Made by a program: the position numbers and the translations under genes. This document shows positions 25,480-35,000 of a stretch of 64,000 nucleotides of DNA, in pieces. Under the pieces are notes generated by a model. That model made no database searches and was not told where the DNA came from. It saw only the letters and a list, made by a program, of their open reading frames with translations. Where the stretch lies: assembly GCA_029261925.1 (NCBI GenBank), contig JAJDAJ010000026.1:21353-85352 (forward strand), in the 5' to 3' direction. Origin of the DNA: Deltaproteobacteria bacterium. GTDB lineage: Bacteria > Myxococcota_A > UBA9160 > SZUA-336. Each line of letters begins with the position of its first letter. Positions within the stretch are counted from its first letter, which is position 1.

Positions 25480-26681
25480 TGCAGGTCGCCGACTACGTGG
25501 CGCTGGGTACGGGCTCGCTGCGGGGGCACGGCCTGCGCTCGGCGCTGTCCATGCTCGGCATCGCGATCGGGATCGCGGCCGTGGTCCTGCTGACGTCGAT
25601 CGGCGAGGGTACGCGCCGCCACCTGGCGGGGCTGTTCACGCAGTTCGGAACCAACGTGCTGCAGATCCACCCGGGAAAGAGCGAGACGCTCGGGATCCCC
25701 GGAGTGCTCGGCGGCACCACGCACAAGCTCACGATCGAGGACGCCGAGGCACTCCTGCGCGTGCCGGGCGTGGTGCACGCGGTGCCGGTGGTCTCGGGAC
25801 AGGCGCGCGTGGAGGGCGCGGGTCGCGGACGCAGCGTGTTCGTGCACGGAACCACCGCGGAGTTCCCCGACGTGCTGCAGTTCGAGATCGGCCAGGGCAG
25901 CTTCCTGCCGCCGGGCGACCCGCAGCGCGGCACGCCGGTCGCCGTACTCGGCCCCACGCTCAAGCGGGAGCTCTTCGGGGACGGCAACGCCCTGGGTCAG
26001 TTCGTGCGCGCGGCCGGATTCCGGCTGCGCGTGATCGGCGTGATGGCGCCGAAGGGCCAGGTGCTCGGTATCGACATCGACGACGCCGCGTACGTGCCAG
26101 TGCGCACCGCCATGCAGATGTTCAACCTCGACGAGCTGCTCGAGATCGACGTGCTCTACGCCCACGCCGGCGTCGAGGCGCAGGTGATCGAGGGCGTGCG
26201 CCGGGTCCTGACCGAGCGCCACGGCGGCCGCGAGGACTTCACGATCTTCAGCCAGACCGCGATGCTCGAGGTCTTCGACAACGTGATGGTCGTGGTGACG
26301 GCAGCCGTGGGGGCGATCGGCGCGATCTCGCTGCTGGTCGGCGCGATCGGTATCCTGACCATCATGTGGATCGCGGTCAACGAGCGCACCCACGAGATCG
26401 GGCTGATGCGCGCGCTCGGTGCGACCGCGACCCAGGTCCAGGGGCTCTTCCTGCTCGAGGCGGTCGCGCTCACGCTGCTGGGGGGCCTCGCGGGCGTCGT
26501 GCTCGGCCTGGTCGTCGCCGGAATCGCGCGGCTGGCCGCGCCGGGCCTGCCGATCTACACGCCGCCGCTGTACGTCGTCGCCGCGCTGGGAACCAGCGCG
26601 CTCACCGGCCTCGTCTCGGGCGTGCTGCCCGCCCGGCGCGCCGCCGGGCTCGATCCCGTCGAGGCGCTGCGCGCCGAGTGA
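25479..26681 (+). CDS. FtsX/MacB-type ABC permease (second)
   Basis: Another 400-aa MacB-PCD/FtsX protein, clearly paralogous to the preceding gene (SALSMLGIAIGIAAVVLLTSIGEG; EIGLMRALGATATQVQ; PARRAAGLDPVEALRAE). The start overlaps the previous stop by one base (TGATG). Two different permeases beside a single ATPase suggest a heterodimeric transporter, as in LolCDE, rather than the homodimer of MacB. Confidence 0.9.
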   Translation: MQVADYVALGTGSLRGHGLRSALSMLGIAIGIAAVVLLTSIGEGTRRHLAGLFTQFGTNVLQIHPGKSETLGIPGVLGGTTHKLTIEDAEALLRVPGVVHAVPVVSGQARVEGAGRGRSVFVHGTTAEFPDVLQFEIGQGSFLPPGDPQRGTPVAVLGPTLKRELFGDGNALGQFVRAAGFRLRVIGVMAPKGQVLGIDIDDAAYVPVRTAMQMFNLDELLEIDVLYAHAGVEAQVIEGVRRVLTERHGGREDFTIFSQTAMLEVFDNVMVVVTAAVGAIGAISLLVGAIGILTIMWIAVNERTHEIGLMRALGATATQVQGLFLLEAVALTLLGGLAGVVLGLVVAGIARLAAPGLPIYTPPLYVVAALGTSALTGLVSGVLPARRAAGLDPVEALRAE

Positions 26682-26745
26682 GCCCGTCGCGCAGTCGCGA
26701 CTCCGATCGCGGACGCTAGGTTGCCCGCCACGAGAAGGAGCACCC

Positions 26746-26976
26746 GTGGCGGCAAGCACGCAGTGGTTCTACGCGAGTCGCGTCGGCCGGTTCGAGATCC
26801 GCAGCGAGCACGGTGGCGTGTGGAGCCTGTGGCTCGACGAGCAGCGCCTCGGCAAGTACGAGCGCCCGGGCCAGGCCGCCAGCGCCGTGCTCCGCGGCGA
26901 GACGGGGGTGGATGACTGGGACCGCGCGATCGCTCCCGACGCGCCGGGCGACCTGCGCGGCTGGTCCGCCGCCTAG
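26746..26976 (+). CDS. Small conserved-looking hypothetical protein (76 aa)
   Basis: Not recognised. The protein is soluble, aromatic-rich (WFYASRVGRFEIRSEHGGVW) and acidic, with no signal peptide. A good ribosome-binding site (GAGAAGGAG) lies before its GTG, which supports it being real. Its stop TAG is inside dispersed repeat copy 2. Confidence 0.6.
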   Translation: MAASTQWFYASRVGRFEIRSEHGGVWSLWLDEQRLGKYERPGQAASAVLRGETGVDDWDRAIAPDAPGDLRGWSAA

Positions 26977-26992
26977 CAGGCTGCTGAAGAAC
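26973..26992 (+). repeat. Dispersed 20-bp repeat, copy 2
   Basis: Reads ctagcaggctgctgaagaac, identical to the copy at 29092-29111. It overlaps the stop codon of the 76-aa gene and lies 40 bp before the carotenoid oxygenase. Unlike the other copies, the sequence beyond its CTAG end does not form a TANNNT box. Confidence 0.85.
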
Positions 26993-27032
26993 CGGCTCCC
27001 GGGGCCCGCGGCGCCGATCGCTCCGGAGGGCT

Positions 27033-28391
27033 ATGTGTGGGTCCATGAGCGAGCCGAGCGCCTGGCTGAGAGGGGTCCACGAGCCGGTGAAGGCCGAGCT
27101 GGACCACGGCGATCTGCCCGTCGAGGGCGCGCTGCCGCCGGAGCTCTGCGGCTCGCTGCTGCGCATCGGCCCGAACCCCGTCACGCCGCCGGGCGCGCGC
27201 TACCAGTGGTTCGCGGGCGATGGCATGCTGCACGAGATGCGGCTCGAGGGCGGGCGCGCCACCCGCTACCGCAACCGCTGGGTGCGCACGCCCGCGGCAT
27301 CGCGACAGCTGGGCGAGGCGCCGCGCGATCTCGACTGGCCGACCAGCGATCCGGCCAACACGAACGTGTTCCGGATCGGCGACGGCGTGTTCGCGCTCAC
27401 CGAGACCTGCCAGCCCTACCGGATCGACGCGGAGCTGCGCACGCTGGGTCGCGACGACCTCGGGGGCGCGCTGATCGGGGGCTTCACCGCGCACCCGCAT
27501 CGCGACCCGCGCAGCGGCGAGATCCACGCGGCCGGCTACGACCTGAACGACGAGCCCCGGCTGACGCAGTACGTGCTCGACGCGTCGGGCAAGCTGCTCT
27601 CGCGCTTCCCGGTCGAGCTCGGCGGCCCCGCGGCCGTGCACGACTCCGGCCTGAGCGAGCGCCACTGGATCTGGTACGATCTGCCGCTGCTCTACGACGC
27701 CGGGCTCGCGGCCGCGGGCTGGCCGGTACCGTACCGCTGGAAGCCCGACCACCCGTCGCGCGTGGGCGTGCTCGAGCGCGGCGCACCACCCGACGCGGTC
27801 CGCTGGCTCGAGGTCTCGCCCGGCTGGGTCTTCCACACGCTCAACGCGTACGATGTCGCCGGCCCCGACGGCGCCGTGCGCGAGATCGTCTGCGACGTGG
27901 TCCGCTTCGAGCGCATCTTCGACGCCGACATCACCGGGCCCGGCGACCCGTACCCGCCCCAGCTCTGGCGCTGGCGGATCGACCTCGAGGCGGGGCGCGT
28001 GATCGAGGAGCAGATCGACGCGCGCGTGCAGGAGTTCCCGCGCATCGACTCGCGCTTCGGGTCGCGCCGCCATCGCTTCGGCTACACCACCGAGCTCTTC
28101 GACGCGAGCGGCGGCAGCGGTGTGCTGGTGCACGACCTCGAGGGTGGCGCGTCGGCGTCGTACAGCTTCGAGCCCGGCACGCGCACCAGCGAGATGGTCT
28201 TCGTGCCCGCGGCCGACGACGCGCCCGAGGGCGAGGGCTGGCTGCTCGGCACGACCTGGAGCGCGAGCGCGCCGGACCACAGCGATCTGGTCGTGCTCGA
28301 CGCCACGCGCGTGGGAGACGGTCCGGTCGCCCGCGTGCGCCTGCCGCAGCGCGTGCCGGCGGGCTTCCACGGCGACTGGCTCGCCGGCTAG
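27033..28391 (+). CDS. Carotenoid oxygenase family protein
   Basis: Non-haem iron dioxygenase of the RPE65/CCD family, 452 aa, a seven-bladed propeller. The iron-binding histidines can be placed in TAHPHRDP, HDSGLSERHW, VFHTLNAYD and the C-terminal GFHGDW. The N-terminal LCGSLLRIGPNP and WFAGDGMLHEMRL are typical. These enzymes cleave carotenoid or stilbene double bonds; the substrate is unknown, and no carotenoid synthesis genes are visible apart from the PYROXD2-like enzyme at 1394. An ATG at 27045 is an alternative start. Its stop shares the sequence CTAG with the stop of the convergent marC-like gene. Confidence 0.93.
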   Translation: MCGSMSEPSAWLRGVHEPVKAELDHGDLPVEGALPPELCGSLLRIGPNPVTPPGARYQWFAGDGMLHEMRLEGGRATRYRNRWVRTPAASRQLGEAPRDLDWPTSDPANTNVFRIGDGVFALTETCQPYRIDAELRTLGRDDLGGALIGGFTAHPHRDPRSGEIHAAGYDLNDEPRLTQYVLDASGKLLSRFPVELGGPAAVHDSGLSERHWIWYDLPLLYDAGLAAAGWPVPYRWKPDHPSRVGVLERGAPPDAVRWLEVSPGWVFHTLNAYDVAGPDGAVREIVCDVVRFERIFDADITGPGDPYPPQLWRWRIDLEAGRVIEEQIDARVQEFPRIDSRFGSRRHRFGYTTELFDASGGSGVLVHDLEGGASASYSFEPGTRTSEMVFVPAADDAPEGEGWLLGTTWSASAPDHSDLVVLDATRVGDGPVARVRLPQRVPAGFHGDWLAG

Positions 28392-29080
28392 CGGGAGCTC
28401 GCCGACTCCCGCACGTCGTCGGCCACCGGCGAGCTGCTGTCGAGCCAGCTCGGGAACGACTCGCCGAGCCCCACGAGGATGAGCTGGGCGGCGATGGCCG
28501 TCAGCAGCAGCCCCCAGATTCGCGTCTGCACGCCCAGGACGAGATCGCCCACGACGCTCTGGATGCGCCGGCCGAGCAGCAGCACCACCAGCACCAGCAG
28601 CATCACGCCCGTGAGGATCGCGCCGAGGATCAGGCGGGTCCACGGGTCCTCCGCCTGCGTGCCGAAGAGGATCGCGGTCGTGATCGAGCCCGGGCCTGCC
28701 AGGATCGGCACGGACATGGGCACCACCACGTCACGGAAGCGCGCCTTGGCGCGGTCGAACGCGTCGTCCTCGTCGGACGGCTCGGTGTCCACGTCCACCA
28801 GCGTGCCGCGCAGCATCTCGATGCCGATCAGCAGGATGATGATCCCGCCGCCGACCCGGAACGCCGGCAGGTCGATGCTGAGGAAGCCGAGGATCGACTG
28901 GCCGAAGAACAGGAAGAGCAACAGCAGCCCGAGCGCCGTGCCCACCACGAAGAGCCCGAGCCGGAGGCGCACCGGACCGTCGCAGCCCTCCGACGCCTCG
29001 ACCCACACGGGCACCTTCCCGAGCGGGTTCACGATCGCGATCATGGCCAGCAGGAAGTTCTCGAAGAGCGCGAGCTCCAT
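28388..29080 (-). CDS. MarC family integral membrane protein
   Basis: The 230-aa inner-membrane protein has about six TM helices and the MarC features FLLAMIAIVNPLGKVPVW, VGGGIIILLIGIEMLRG and VPILAGPGSITTAILFG. Function of the family is unclear; the old link to multiple antibiotic resistance is not supported for MarC itself. TAGTCT lies 8 nt before the ATG, formed at the end of repeat copy 3. Confidence 0.9.
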   Translation of the reverse strand: MELALFENFLLAMIAIVNPLGKVPVWVEASEGCDGPVRLRLGLFVVGTALGLLLLFLFFGQSILGFLSIDLPAFRVGGGIIILLIGIEMLRGTLVDVDTEPSDEDDAFDRAKARFRDVVVPMSVPILAGPGSITTAILFGTQAEDPWTRLILGAILTGVMLLVLVVLLLGRRIQSVVGDLVLGVQTRIWGLLLTAIAAQLILVGLGESFPSWLDSSSPVADDVRESASSR

Positions 29081-29091
29081 GGCGCGAGAGA

Positions 29092-29111
29092 CTAGCAGGC
29101 TGCTGAAGAAC
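29092..29111 (+). repeat. Dispersed 20-bp repeat, copy 3
   Basis: Reads ctagcaggctgctgaagaac, identical to copy 2. Read on the minus strand, toward the marC-like gene, its end continues into TAGTCT, 8 nt before that gene's ATG. This is the same arrangement as copy 1 before the MBL gene. Copies 2 and 3 are direct repeats that bracket the carotenoid oxygenase and marC-like genes. Confidence 0.85.
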
Positions 29112-29142
29112 CCCGGACCGAGCCGCGCGAGCGGGCCCGGGC

Positions 29143-30825
29143 TCAGTCCGCCGCGAGCGAGTCGCCAGCGCTGCCGATCACCGGCAGATCCAGCGCGGAG
29201 CCGGGGTCTGCTCCGGGGTACACGGTCAGCATGAACGCGCGCGGGTGCTTGCCTGGCCCCTGCGGCGCGACCTGACCCGGCGCCGGCACCGCCCCGCCCG
29301 CGAGCGTGAGGCGGATGCGATGCCCGGCCGCGAACACGTACGAGACCGGTGCGAGCTCGAGCTCGTAGCGCGCGATCGCGCCCGGCTCGCGCGGCCGCGG
29401 CCGCGCGGGATCGAGCGCCCGCGGCAGGTTGAGGTAGCCCTGCGAGACCAGCCTGGAGCTGCCGTCGGGCGCCACGTCGGTGAGGCTGACCACCAGGTCC
29501 GCGTCGTCGGCCGACGAGGACACCGACAGCGCGAGCCGGGGATCTCCGGTGACCTCCGTCGGCACGCGCAGGGCGGCGCTGGTCCAGGTCGGCAGCTGCC
29601 GCGACCAGGGCGTCTGGTCGACGTCGGGCCGGCCGGGGCGGCCCAGCAGCGTCGGCAGGAAGGGCCCCGCCTGCGGCGTGTAGCCCAGCTCGACGGGCGC
29701 CGCCGCGGTGGGGACACGCGCCGACAGCCTGCCGTCGTGCACGCCGGAGATCGAGCCGCTCGGTCCCTCGCCGAGGAGGAGCTGCACGCGCCGCTCGTCG
29801 GGCAGCGGCCAGTCGCGCTCGCGGCGCCACCGGTCCGGACCCTCGACGTGGATCAGCACCTTCGCCGGCTCGCGCGTCGGGTCGACCCGGCCGCGCAGGT
29901 GCCGGTCGAAGAACTCGACGATCAGCTCGCGCACGAACGGCGCACCGACGGAGTGCGGCCACGGACCGACGATCAGCCGCTTGGGCGCGTCGCGACCGCC
30001 GTACTCGCGGTAGGCGCGCAGGCTCGCCGGGGAGATGTAGTCCTGGAAGCCACCCGTGATCAGCGCGGCGATGCCGCGATCCGCCATGGCCCGGTGGTCC
30101 GCGGCCAGCGTCACCCGCTCGCGCCACCAGGCGTCGAGGTCGCGGTGCGCGATCGCGCTGGCGTACTCGTTCTCGACACCCGGGAGCTCGCGCCGCGCCT
30201 CACGGCCCGGGCCCGGAAGCATCCCGCCGGGATACCAGAGCACCCCGTAGCAGTCCCCGCAGGCCACCTGCGGCGCGATCGCCCGCAGGTGCGGCGGAGC
30301 CTCGCGGGCGGTGAGCCACTGGCTGATGCCCAGCAGCGAGGCTCCCATCATGCCCACGGCGCCATTGCACCAGGGCTGACGCGCCATCCACTCGACGAGG
30401 TCGTGGCCATCGCGCCCGTAGTGGGCGTACAGGTCACCGCTGCCGCCGGACTGCCCGGAGCCGCGCAGGCTCACGTGCAGTACCGCGTAGCCGTGCGCCG
30501 CCACCTCGAAGAGCCCCGGATCGAAGAGCGCACCGACCGCGCTCTGCGCGCCGTAGCCGTTGGCGACAAGCACGCAGGCCCCGGGCCCGTCGGGGAGCGA
30601 CGGCCGGAACAGGCGCGCGTGCAGCTCCACCCCGTCGCGCACCGGGATCCGCAGGTCGTCCTCGACGCGCACGACGTGACGCTCCAGCGACAGCGCGGCG
30701 CCCGGCTCGCCGTCGATCCAGTCGCGCTCCTGCGTGCCCGCGCCCATGGGGCCCGCGGCCACGGGGCAAGCGATCAGCGCGACGACGAGGACGACGGACA
30801 CGGCGAGACGCGAGCGAGCCAGCAT
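29143..30825 (-). CDS. Secreted CocE/NonD-type hydrolase (S15-like)
   Basis: The 560-aa protein has a signal peptide (LAVSVVLVVALIACPVAAG). An alpha/beta-hydrolase domain with nucleophile Ser in GAVGMMGASLLGISQW (Leu instead of the usual Tyr after Ser) and a His in VGPWPHSVG is followed by the C-terminal jelly-roll (X-Pro dipeptidyl-peptidase C-terminal domain, from about residue 330). The family includes cocaine esterase, glutaryl acylases and peptidases; the substrate is unknown. TAGAAT 6 nt before the ATG suggests a leaderless mRNA. Confidence 0.88.
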   Translation of the reverse strand: MLARSRLAVSVVLVVALIACPVAAGPMGAGTQERDWIDGEPGAALSLERHVVRVEDDLRIPVRDGVELHARLFRPSLPDGPGACVLVANGYGAQSAVGALFDPGLFEVAAHGYAVLHVSLRGSGQSGGSGDLYAHYGRDGHDLVEWMARQPWCNGAVGMMGASLLGISQWLTAREAPPHLRAIAPQVACGDCYGVLWYPGGMLPGPGREARRELPGVENEYASAIAHRDLDAWWRERVTLAADHRAMADRGIAALITGGFQDYISPASLRAYREYGGRDAPKRLIVGPWPHSVGAPFVRELIVEFFDRHLRGRVDPTREPAKVLIHVEGPDRWRRERDWPLPDERRVQLLLGEGPSGSISGVHDGRLSARVPTAAAPVELGYTPQAGPFLPTLLGRPGRPDVDQTPWSRQLPTWTSAALRVPTEVTGDPRLALSVSSSADDADLVVSLTDVAPDGSSRLVSQGYLNLPRALDPARPRPREPGAIARYELELAPVSYVFAAGHRIRLTLAGGAVPAPGQVAPQGPGKHPRAFMLTVYPGADPGSALDLPVIGSAGDSLAAD

Positions 30826-30844
30826 GCGCGGATTCTACACGCGT

Positions 30845-30871
30845 GCCGGCCCCGGCCGGCGCGGGGCCGGC
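30845..30871. repeat. Strong inverted repeat between divergent genes
   Basis: Perfect 9-bp arms (GCCGGCCCC / GGGGCCGGC) around 9 nt. It lies in the 98-bp space between the divergent CocE-type hydrolase and the SnoaL-like gene. It could be an operator or a leader hairpin; with GC this high, chance is possible. Confidence 0.5.
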
Positions 30872-30923
30872 GCCCACGTCCGCGGCGCGCCGGGCGATAC
30901 TCGGCCCGAACCAGGGAGCGCGG

Positions 30924-31304
30924 ATGAACCCCGAGGCGAACAAGGCGCTGGTGCGCCGGATCTACGAGCAGGGCTTCAACCAGGGCAACACCTCGGTCTT
31001 CGACGAGCTCTACGCGCCCGACTTCCGGCACCACGACAAGTCGGTGCACGACGTGTCGCCCGGTGCCGCCGGCGAGCGCGAGTCCATGCTGCGCTTCCGC
31101 GCCGCCATCCCCGACGTGCACTTCGCGATCGAGGCGCAGATCGCCGAGGGCGACCTGGTGGTCAACCAGCTCCTGCTCACGGGCACGCCGGTGCGCGAGT
31201 TCCCCCCGCTGCGCCCGGAGGACGGACCGCTGCAGCGCCGGGCGGTGGCGATCTTCCGGATCGCCGACGGGGTCGCGGTCGAGGAGTGGTTCTACACGGC
31301 CTGA
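30924..31304 (+). CDS. SnoaL-like / ester cyclase family protein
   Basis: The 126-aa NTF2-fold protein has the SnoaL-like N-terminus (ANKALVRRIYEQGFNQGNTSVFDELYAPDFRHHD), RFRAAIPDVHFAIEAQIAEGDLVV and the C-terminal FRIADGVAVEEWFY. Members are small enzymes or binding proteins of polyketide and unknown pathways. A good Shine-Dalgarno (CAGGGAG) decides the ATG at 30924. Confidence 0.85.
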   Translation: MNPEANKALVRRIYEQGFNQGNTSVFDELYAPDFRHHDKSVHDVSPGAAGERESMLRFRAAIPDVHFAIEAQIAEGDLVVNQLLLTGTPVREFPPLRPEDGPLQRRAVAIFRIADGVAVEEWFYTA

Positions 31305-31340
31305 CGGCGGGCCCGCGCTGGCCCCGGGCGCCGGGCGCCG

Positions 31341-31374
31341 GTGAAGAAATTCACCCCCTGTGAACGCTTTCACA
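31341..31374. promoter_or_regulatory. Two tandem CRP-like operator sites
   Basis: GTGAAGAAATTCAC (31341-31354) and TGTGAACGCTTTCACA (31359-31374) both fit the CRP/FNR-family pattern GTGA-N6-TCAC. The second is an exact TGTGA-N6-TCACA palindrome. Centres are 19 bp apart. They lie about 110 bp upstream of the Ser-rich secreted protein gene, which is the likely target; the SnoaL-like gene ends 36 bp before the first site. No clear -10 box follows. Confidence 0.6.
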
Positions 31375-31480
31375 GCCTCGAGGAGGGCCAGGGGCGATCG
31401 TCTTCACACGCCGCTGGGAGGCGCAATGAAGGCCGTCTCAGCAAACCGAGAAACACCGACTCGAGATGAGGGACATCACC

Positions 31481-31855
31481 ATGAAGCGCACCACCATGAT
31501 CCTCGCCGCACTCCTGCTCGCCGGTCAGGCCGACGTCGCGTTCGCGAAGCTGGACCGCGTCGCCATGAAGGTCATCACCAACACCTTCGGGAGCGGATCG
31601 GGCAGCAGCACGACAACGTGCGAGACCAGTTCATGGGGAGACAGCGACGAGGGCGGCACGGAGACCGTGTGTGCAGGCAGCGATGGCTCCAGCAGCTGGT
31701 CCACGTCCGAGTGGGCCGACGGCGCCCTGTACGAGGACTCCGGGAGCGTGACCATGCAGGGCTCCGGCACGTTCTCGTCGCAGAGCAGCTCCAGCGACAC
31801 CTCGTCGTCCGGCGGTCCGCGCAAGCCCGGGATGCGGCGCACCCTGGCCAGGTAG
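31481..31855 (+). CDS. Small secreted Ser/Gly-rich protein
   Basis: Not recognised. The 124-aa protein has a signal peptide (MILAALLLAGQADVAFA). The mature part is about half Ser, Thr and Gly with scattered Trp and acidic residues, two Cys, and a basic C-terminus (PRKPGMRRTLAR). The composition suggests a disordered surface or matrix protein. The ATG at 31481 has GAGGG upstream and is preferred to the ATG at 31466. It is framed by tandem CRP-like sites upstream and a strong hairpin downstream, so it is probably monocistronic. Confidence 0.65.
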   Translation: MKRTTMILAALLLAGQADVAFAKLDRVAMKVITNTFGSGSGSSTTTCETSSWGDSDEGGTETVCAGSDGSSSWSTSEWADGALYEDSGSVTMQGSGTFSSQSSSSDTSSSGGPRKPGMRRTLAR

Positions 31856-31875
31856 CGTTCCCCTCCAGGAGTGAT

Positions 31876-31909
31876 GGCGGGCGCGGACGGCCCTGTGTCC
31901 GCGCCCGCC
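31876..31909 (+). terminator. Strong hairpin after the Ser-rich protein gene
   Basis: Perfect 13-bp stem (GGCGGGCGCGGAC with its complement) and an 8-nt loop, 21 bp after the stop codon. There is no T tract, so it may act as an mRNA-stabilising 3' hairpin or a weak terminator. Confidence 0.55.
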
Positions 31910-32028
31910 TCTCCCGCGCCTCCAGCTGACGGAGGCCTTCACCCCGTTTCCGACCCTGCCGCCCTCGCGCATGCTGCGCTAGCTGGACCGAGCCGGCGCA
32001 CGGCCGCTCGCGTCGCGAACCCGTACCT

Positions 32029-35000
32029 CTAGGGCAGTGCCGGCGGGCAGACCTGTTGCGGGCCCGGGGAGGCGGCGGCCTCGACCCAGCGACGGAGCGC
32101 CACCGCCTGCACGATGTCGCAGTCGGGACTCGTCGGGACGACGCGGCACCTGGCGAAGCCGTCGGGCGACAGCGATCCGGTGCCAGCCAGGGTCGCCCGC
32201 AGGGCCTGCACGTCTGCCAGAAGCAGGCGCCCGTCGGTGTCGACGTCCCCGCAGCGGCAGGCGTCGCCGATCGGGCCACCGTCGCTCGACGTCTGGTCGT
32301 TCGGGGTGAACGGGCAGTTGTCGAACACGTCGGCGAATCCGTCTCCGTCCGTGTCGGTGGCATTCGGGTCGAGCACGATGCTGGCGACCTCGTCGCTCGG
32401 CTGACCGCCGCGACCGATCGCGCGCACCAGGTAGGTCACGGCTCCGAGCGGCGCCGCGGGATCGACGAAGCCCTGGCCGGACGTCGTCGGCCACTCGCTG
32501 CCGATGTAGACCGGGTCGCCCGCGACCGAGTCGTAGCGCCACACGGAAAAGCCCAGCAGGTCCTGCGGCTCCGTCTGCCACGTGAGCACGCCCGCGCCCG
32601 ACACGTCCCGCGACACCGTCAGCCCGTCGATGGCTCCGGGCTCGCAGGCGTCGCCCACGCGGTCGCCATCACGGTCGATCTGGAGCGCGTTCGCCGTCTG
32701 CGGGCAGTTGTCCAGGACGTCCGCGAGTCCGTCCTGGTCGCTGTCGCGACAGCCCTCGTCGATCTCGTCGTCGCCATCGTTGTTCTCGCCGTCGCATAGC
32801 TCGTAGCCCGGAAGCTGTTCCAGGAACTCGTCAAACGGATTCTCCGGCTCTTCCAGAGGCTCGAGATCGGGGAACGGACCGGCCGGCGCGGCGGCCGCGG
32901 CCAGCGCCCCGAAGGAACCGGCGGCCGCCTCAGATGTGTTGCAGTCCACACCGAGGATGTCTTCGCGGTACGCGAGCGGGAACGAGTAGCCGCTGTTCTC
33001 GCTCCAGTAGATGTGACAGGGGTGCCCGGCCGCCATCGCCGCCTCGTCGCTCCAGCCGACGAGCACATCGTCGTCATCGACCGTGTAGTCGTCCTGATCA
33101 CCATCGAGGTCGTTGACGTCCGCCTGCACGCTGGACTCGATGGTGCCGTCGCAGTTCCAGTCGATGCCCGGAGCATGACCGGGCAGATTCGTGCTCTCGA
33201 CGCTGCCACCGAAGCGGCGCCGCAGCAGCGTCTCGATCCCGTCGGTGATCATGACGTAGCGGTACGGAACATCGGCCGGATCGAGCTCGTCGGGGTCCGT
33301 GCAGCGGTAGCGGGCCGCTGGGAACCAGCCCGGGTCGCACCACGTTCGCGTGCGCAGCCAGTCGGCGTAGGTACTGTCGAAGGTCTCGTCGAGACTGGTC
33401 TCGAAGAGCTGGGGCGCAACGACGTCGGTGAAGCCGAGCGACTGCGAGAGGTCGCCGGTGCCGGGGTCGTAGCAGAGGGCGTTCCCGTTGTAGCCATAGT
33501 TCATGATGCTGTGGTAGTTCGGCTTGCGGTTCTCGTTGACCTTCGCGGTGCCGTAGTAGATGTAGGGCCGCTGGCGCAGGCCGGCGCCCTCGTCCTGGTC
33601 GAGCACGACGACGTTCTGCACGCGCGGGCCACTGCGCCCGCCGTGTCCCAGCCCCGCGATGTGGCCGAGCTCGTGGATGAGCCGGTAGGCGACGTCGCCC
33701 CGGCGGCCGAGCGTCGAGTCCGCCGCCGAGCCCGCCAGCATGTCGATGTTCCCGAAACGCCACCATGCCGCGCTGCGACCCGACTTCTGCCGCGCGAACA
33801 GGTACAGATGCGTCCACCAGCGGCGCGGCTCCACCCAGTAGTTCCCCTGCGCGTCCTGCAGCGCCGGTGCGGAGGTGGCCGTCAGCGTCGACTCGTCGTC
33901 GACGGGCGCCGGCCGTTCGTTCAGGTCCGTCAGCCGCACCCCGACGCCGTGCACGTCGTACGCGTTGATCATCGCCTGCAGCTCGCCGTCCGTCGGCCGG
34001 TTGCCGGCCTCGTAGTCGAGCTGCAGCATGATGTCCCGCCGGCACTCGTTCGCGCCCATGTCGGGAAGGTCGATGAACACTCCGTCGTCAAAGCGCAGGC
34101 CGCGCACCTCCCACCCGTCGAGCAGTGTGTCGCCGTCCGTGTCGGGGTTGGAGGCCGAGGTGCACAGCAGAGCTTCGACCGCGTCGGACAGCCCGTCGCC
34201 GTCGGCGTCGGGCGTGTGCGGACCGAGCACGACCCACCGCGGACCGGCGTTCGTGCGGTTGCCGGTATTGTCGGTCGCCCGGCCGCCGAAGCGGAACATG
34301 CTGCGCGTGGGTGCGCTGACCACGAGCTCGCAGGTCGCCTCGAGCTGCCCGCCCCCGAAGTTGCACTGCGAAGCGGGCTGCGGGAGGTCGGTGAAGACGA
34401 CGATCGATTCAACGCCCGCATCGTCCTCGGCGGTGATGCGCAGCCGGATCAGGTCCCCCGGATCGGGGTCCGGTGGTGAGATCTCCGTGCGCACGCGCGG
34501 GCCGTCCGAGTCGGTGAAGCCGAAGAAGCGCCCGCGGGGCGTGCGTCCGACGCGCCCCCGGTGGTCGATCGCCTCCGCCCAGTACTCGTGCGCGCCCGGT
34601 CCGAAGACATCGCTGGCGATACAGGGGCGTGTCCCGGTCTCGATACCCGAGAATACGCAACGGCGTACCAGCACGTCGTCCACGTAGACGTCGATGATGT
34701 CGAGATCGACGTCGTCGCGGCCCGACGCCGACAGGGTCACGAGCTGGTCGGGGGCCGGCGAAAGCGTGGAGACGACGACCGACGCCGTGGGCGGCGCACC
34801 ATCCGGAAGCGGCGCGGGCCCCGCATCGTCGATCCAGTAGAACGGCCAGCGCCAGGGCATCTCGCGATCGAAGGTCCCGTCGGGGATTCCCGCGTCGTCG
34901 AGCGGGCCGGAGATGTCCTGGTGCAGGAACTGGAGCCGGAAGCGCGTGGGATCCGGGAGCGCTTCCCGCGAGATGCGGAACTCGGCGTCGGCAAAGCTCG

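Noticed and set aside
27021..27045. Carotenoid oxygenase start at 27045 instead of 27033
   Set aside because: Both are possible: GGAGGG is 2 nt from the first ATG (too close) and 14 nt from the second (rather far). The longer form was kept because nothing decides.
31426..31929. Plus-strand frame with a good ribosome-binding site overlapping the Ser-rich protein gene
   Set aside because: The peptide is His/Arg-rich and structureless, while the overlapping frame has a clear signal peptide; at most a short upstream ORF.
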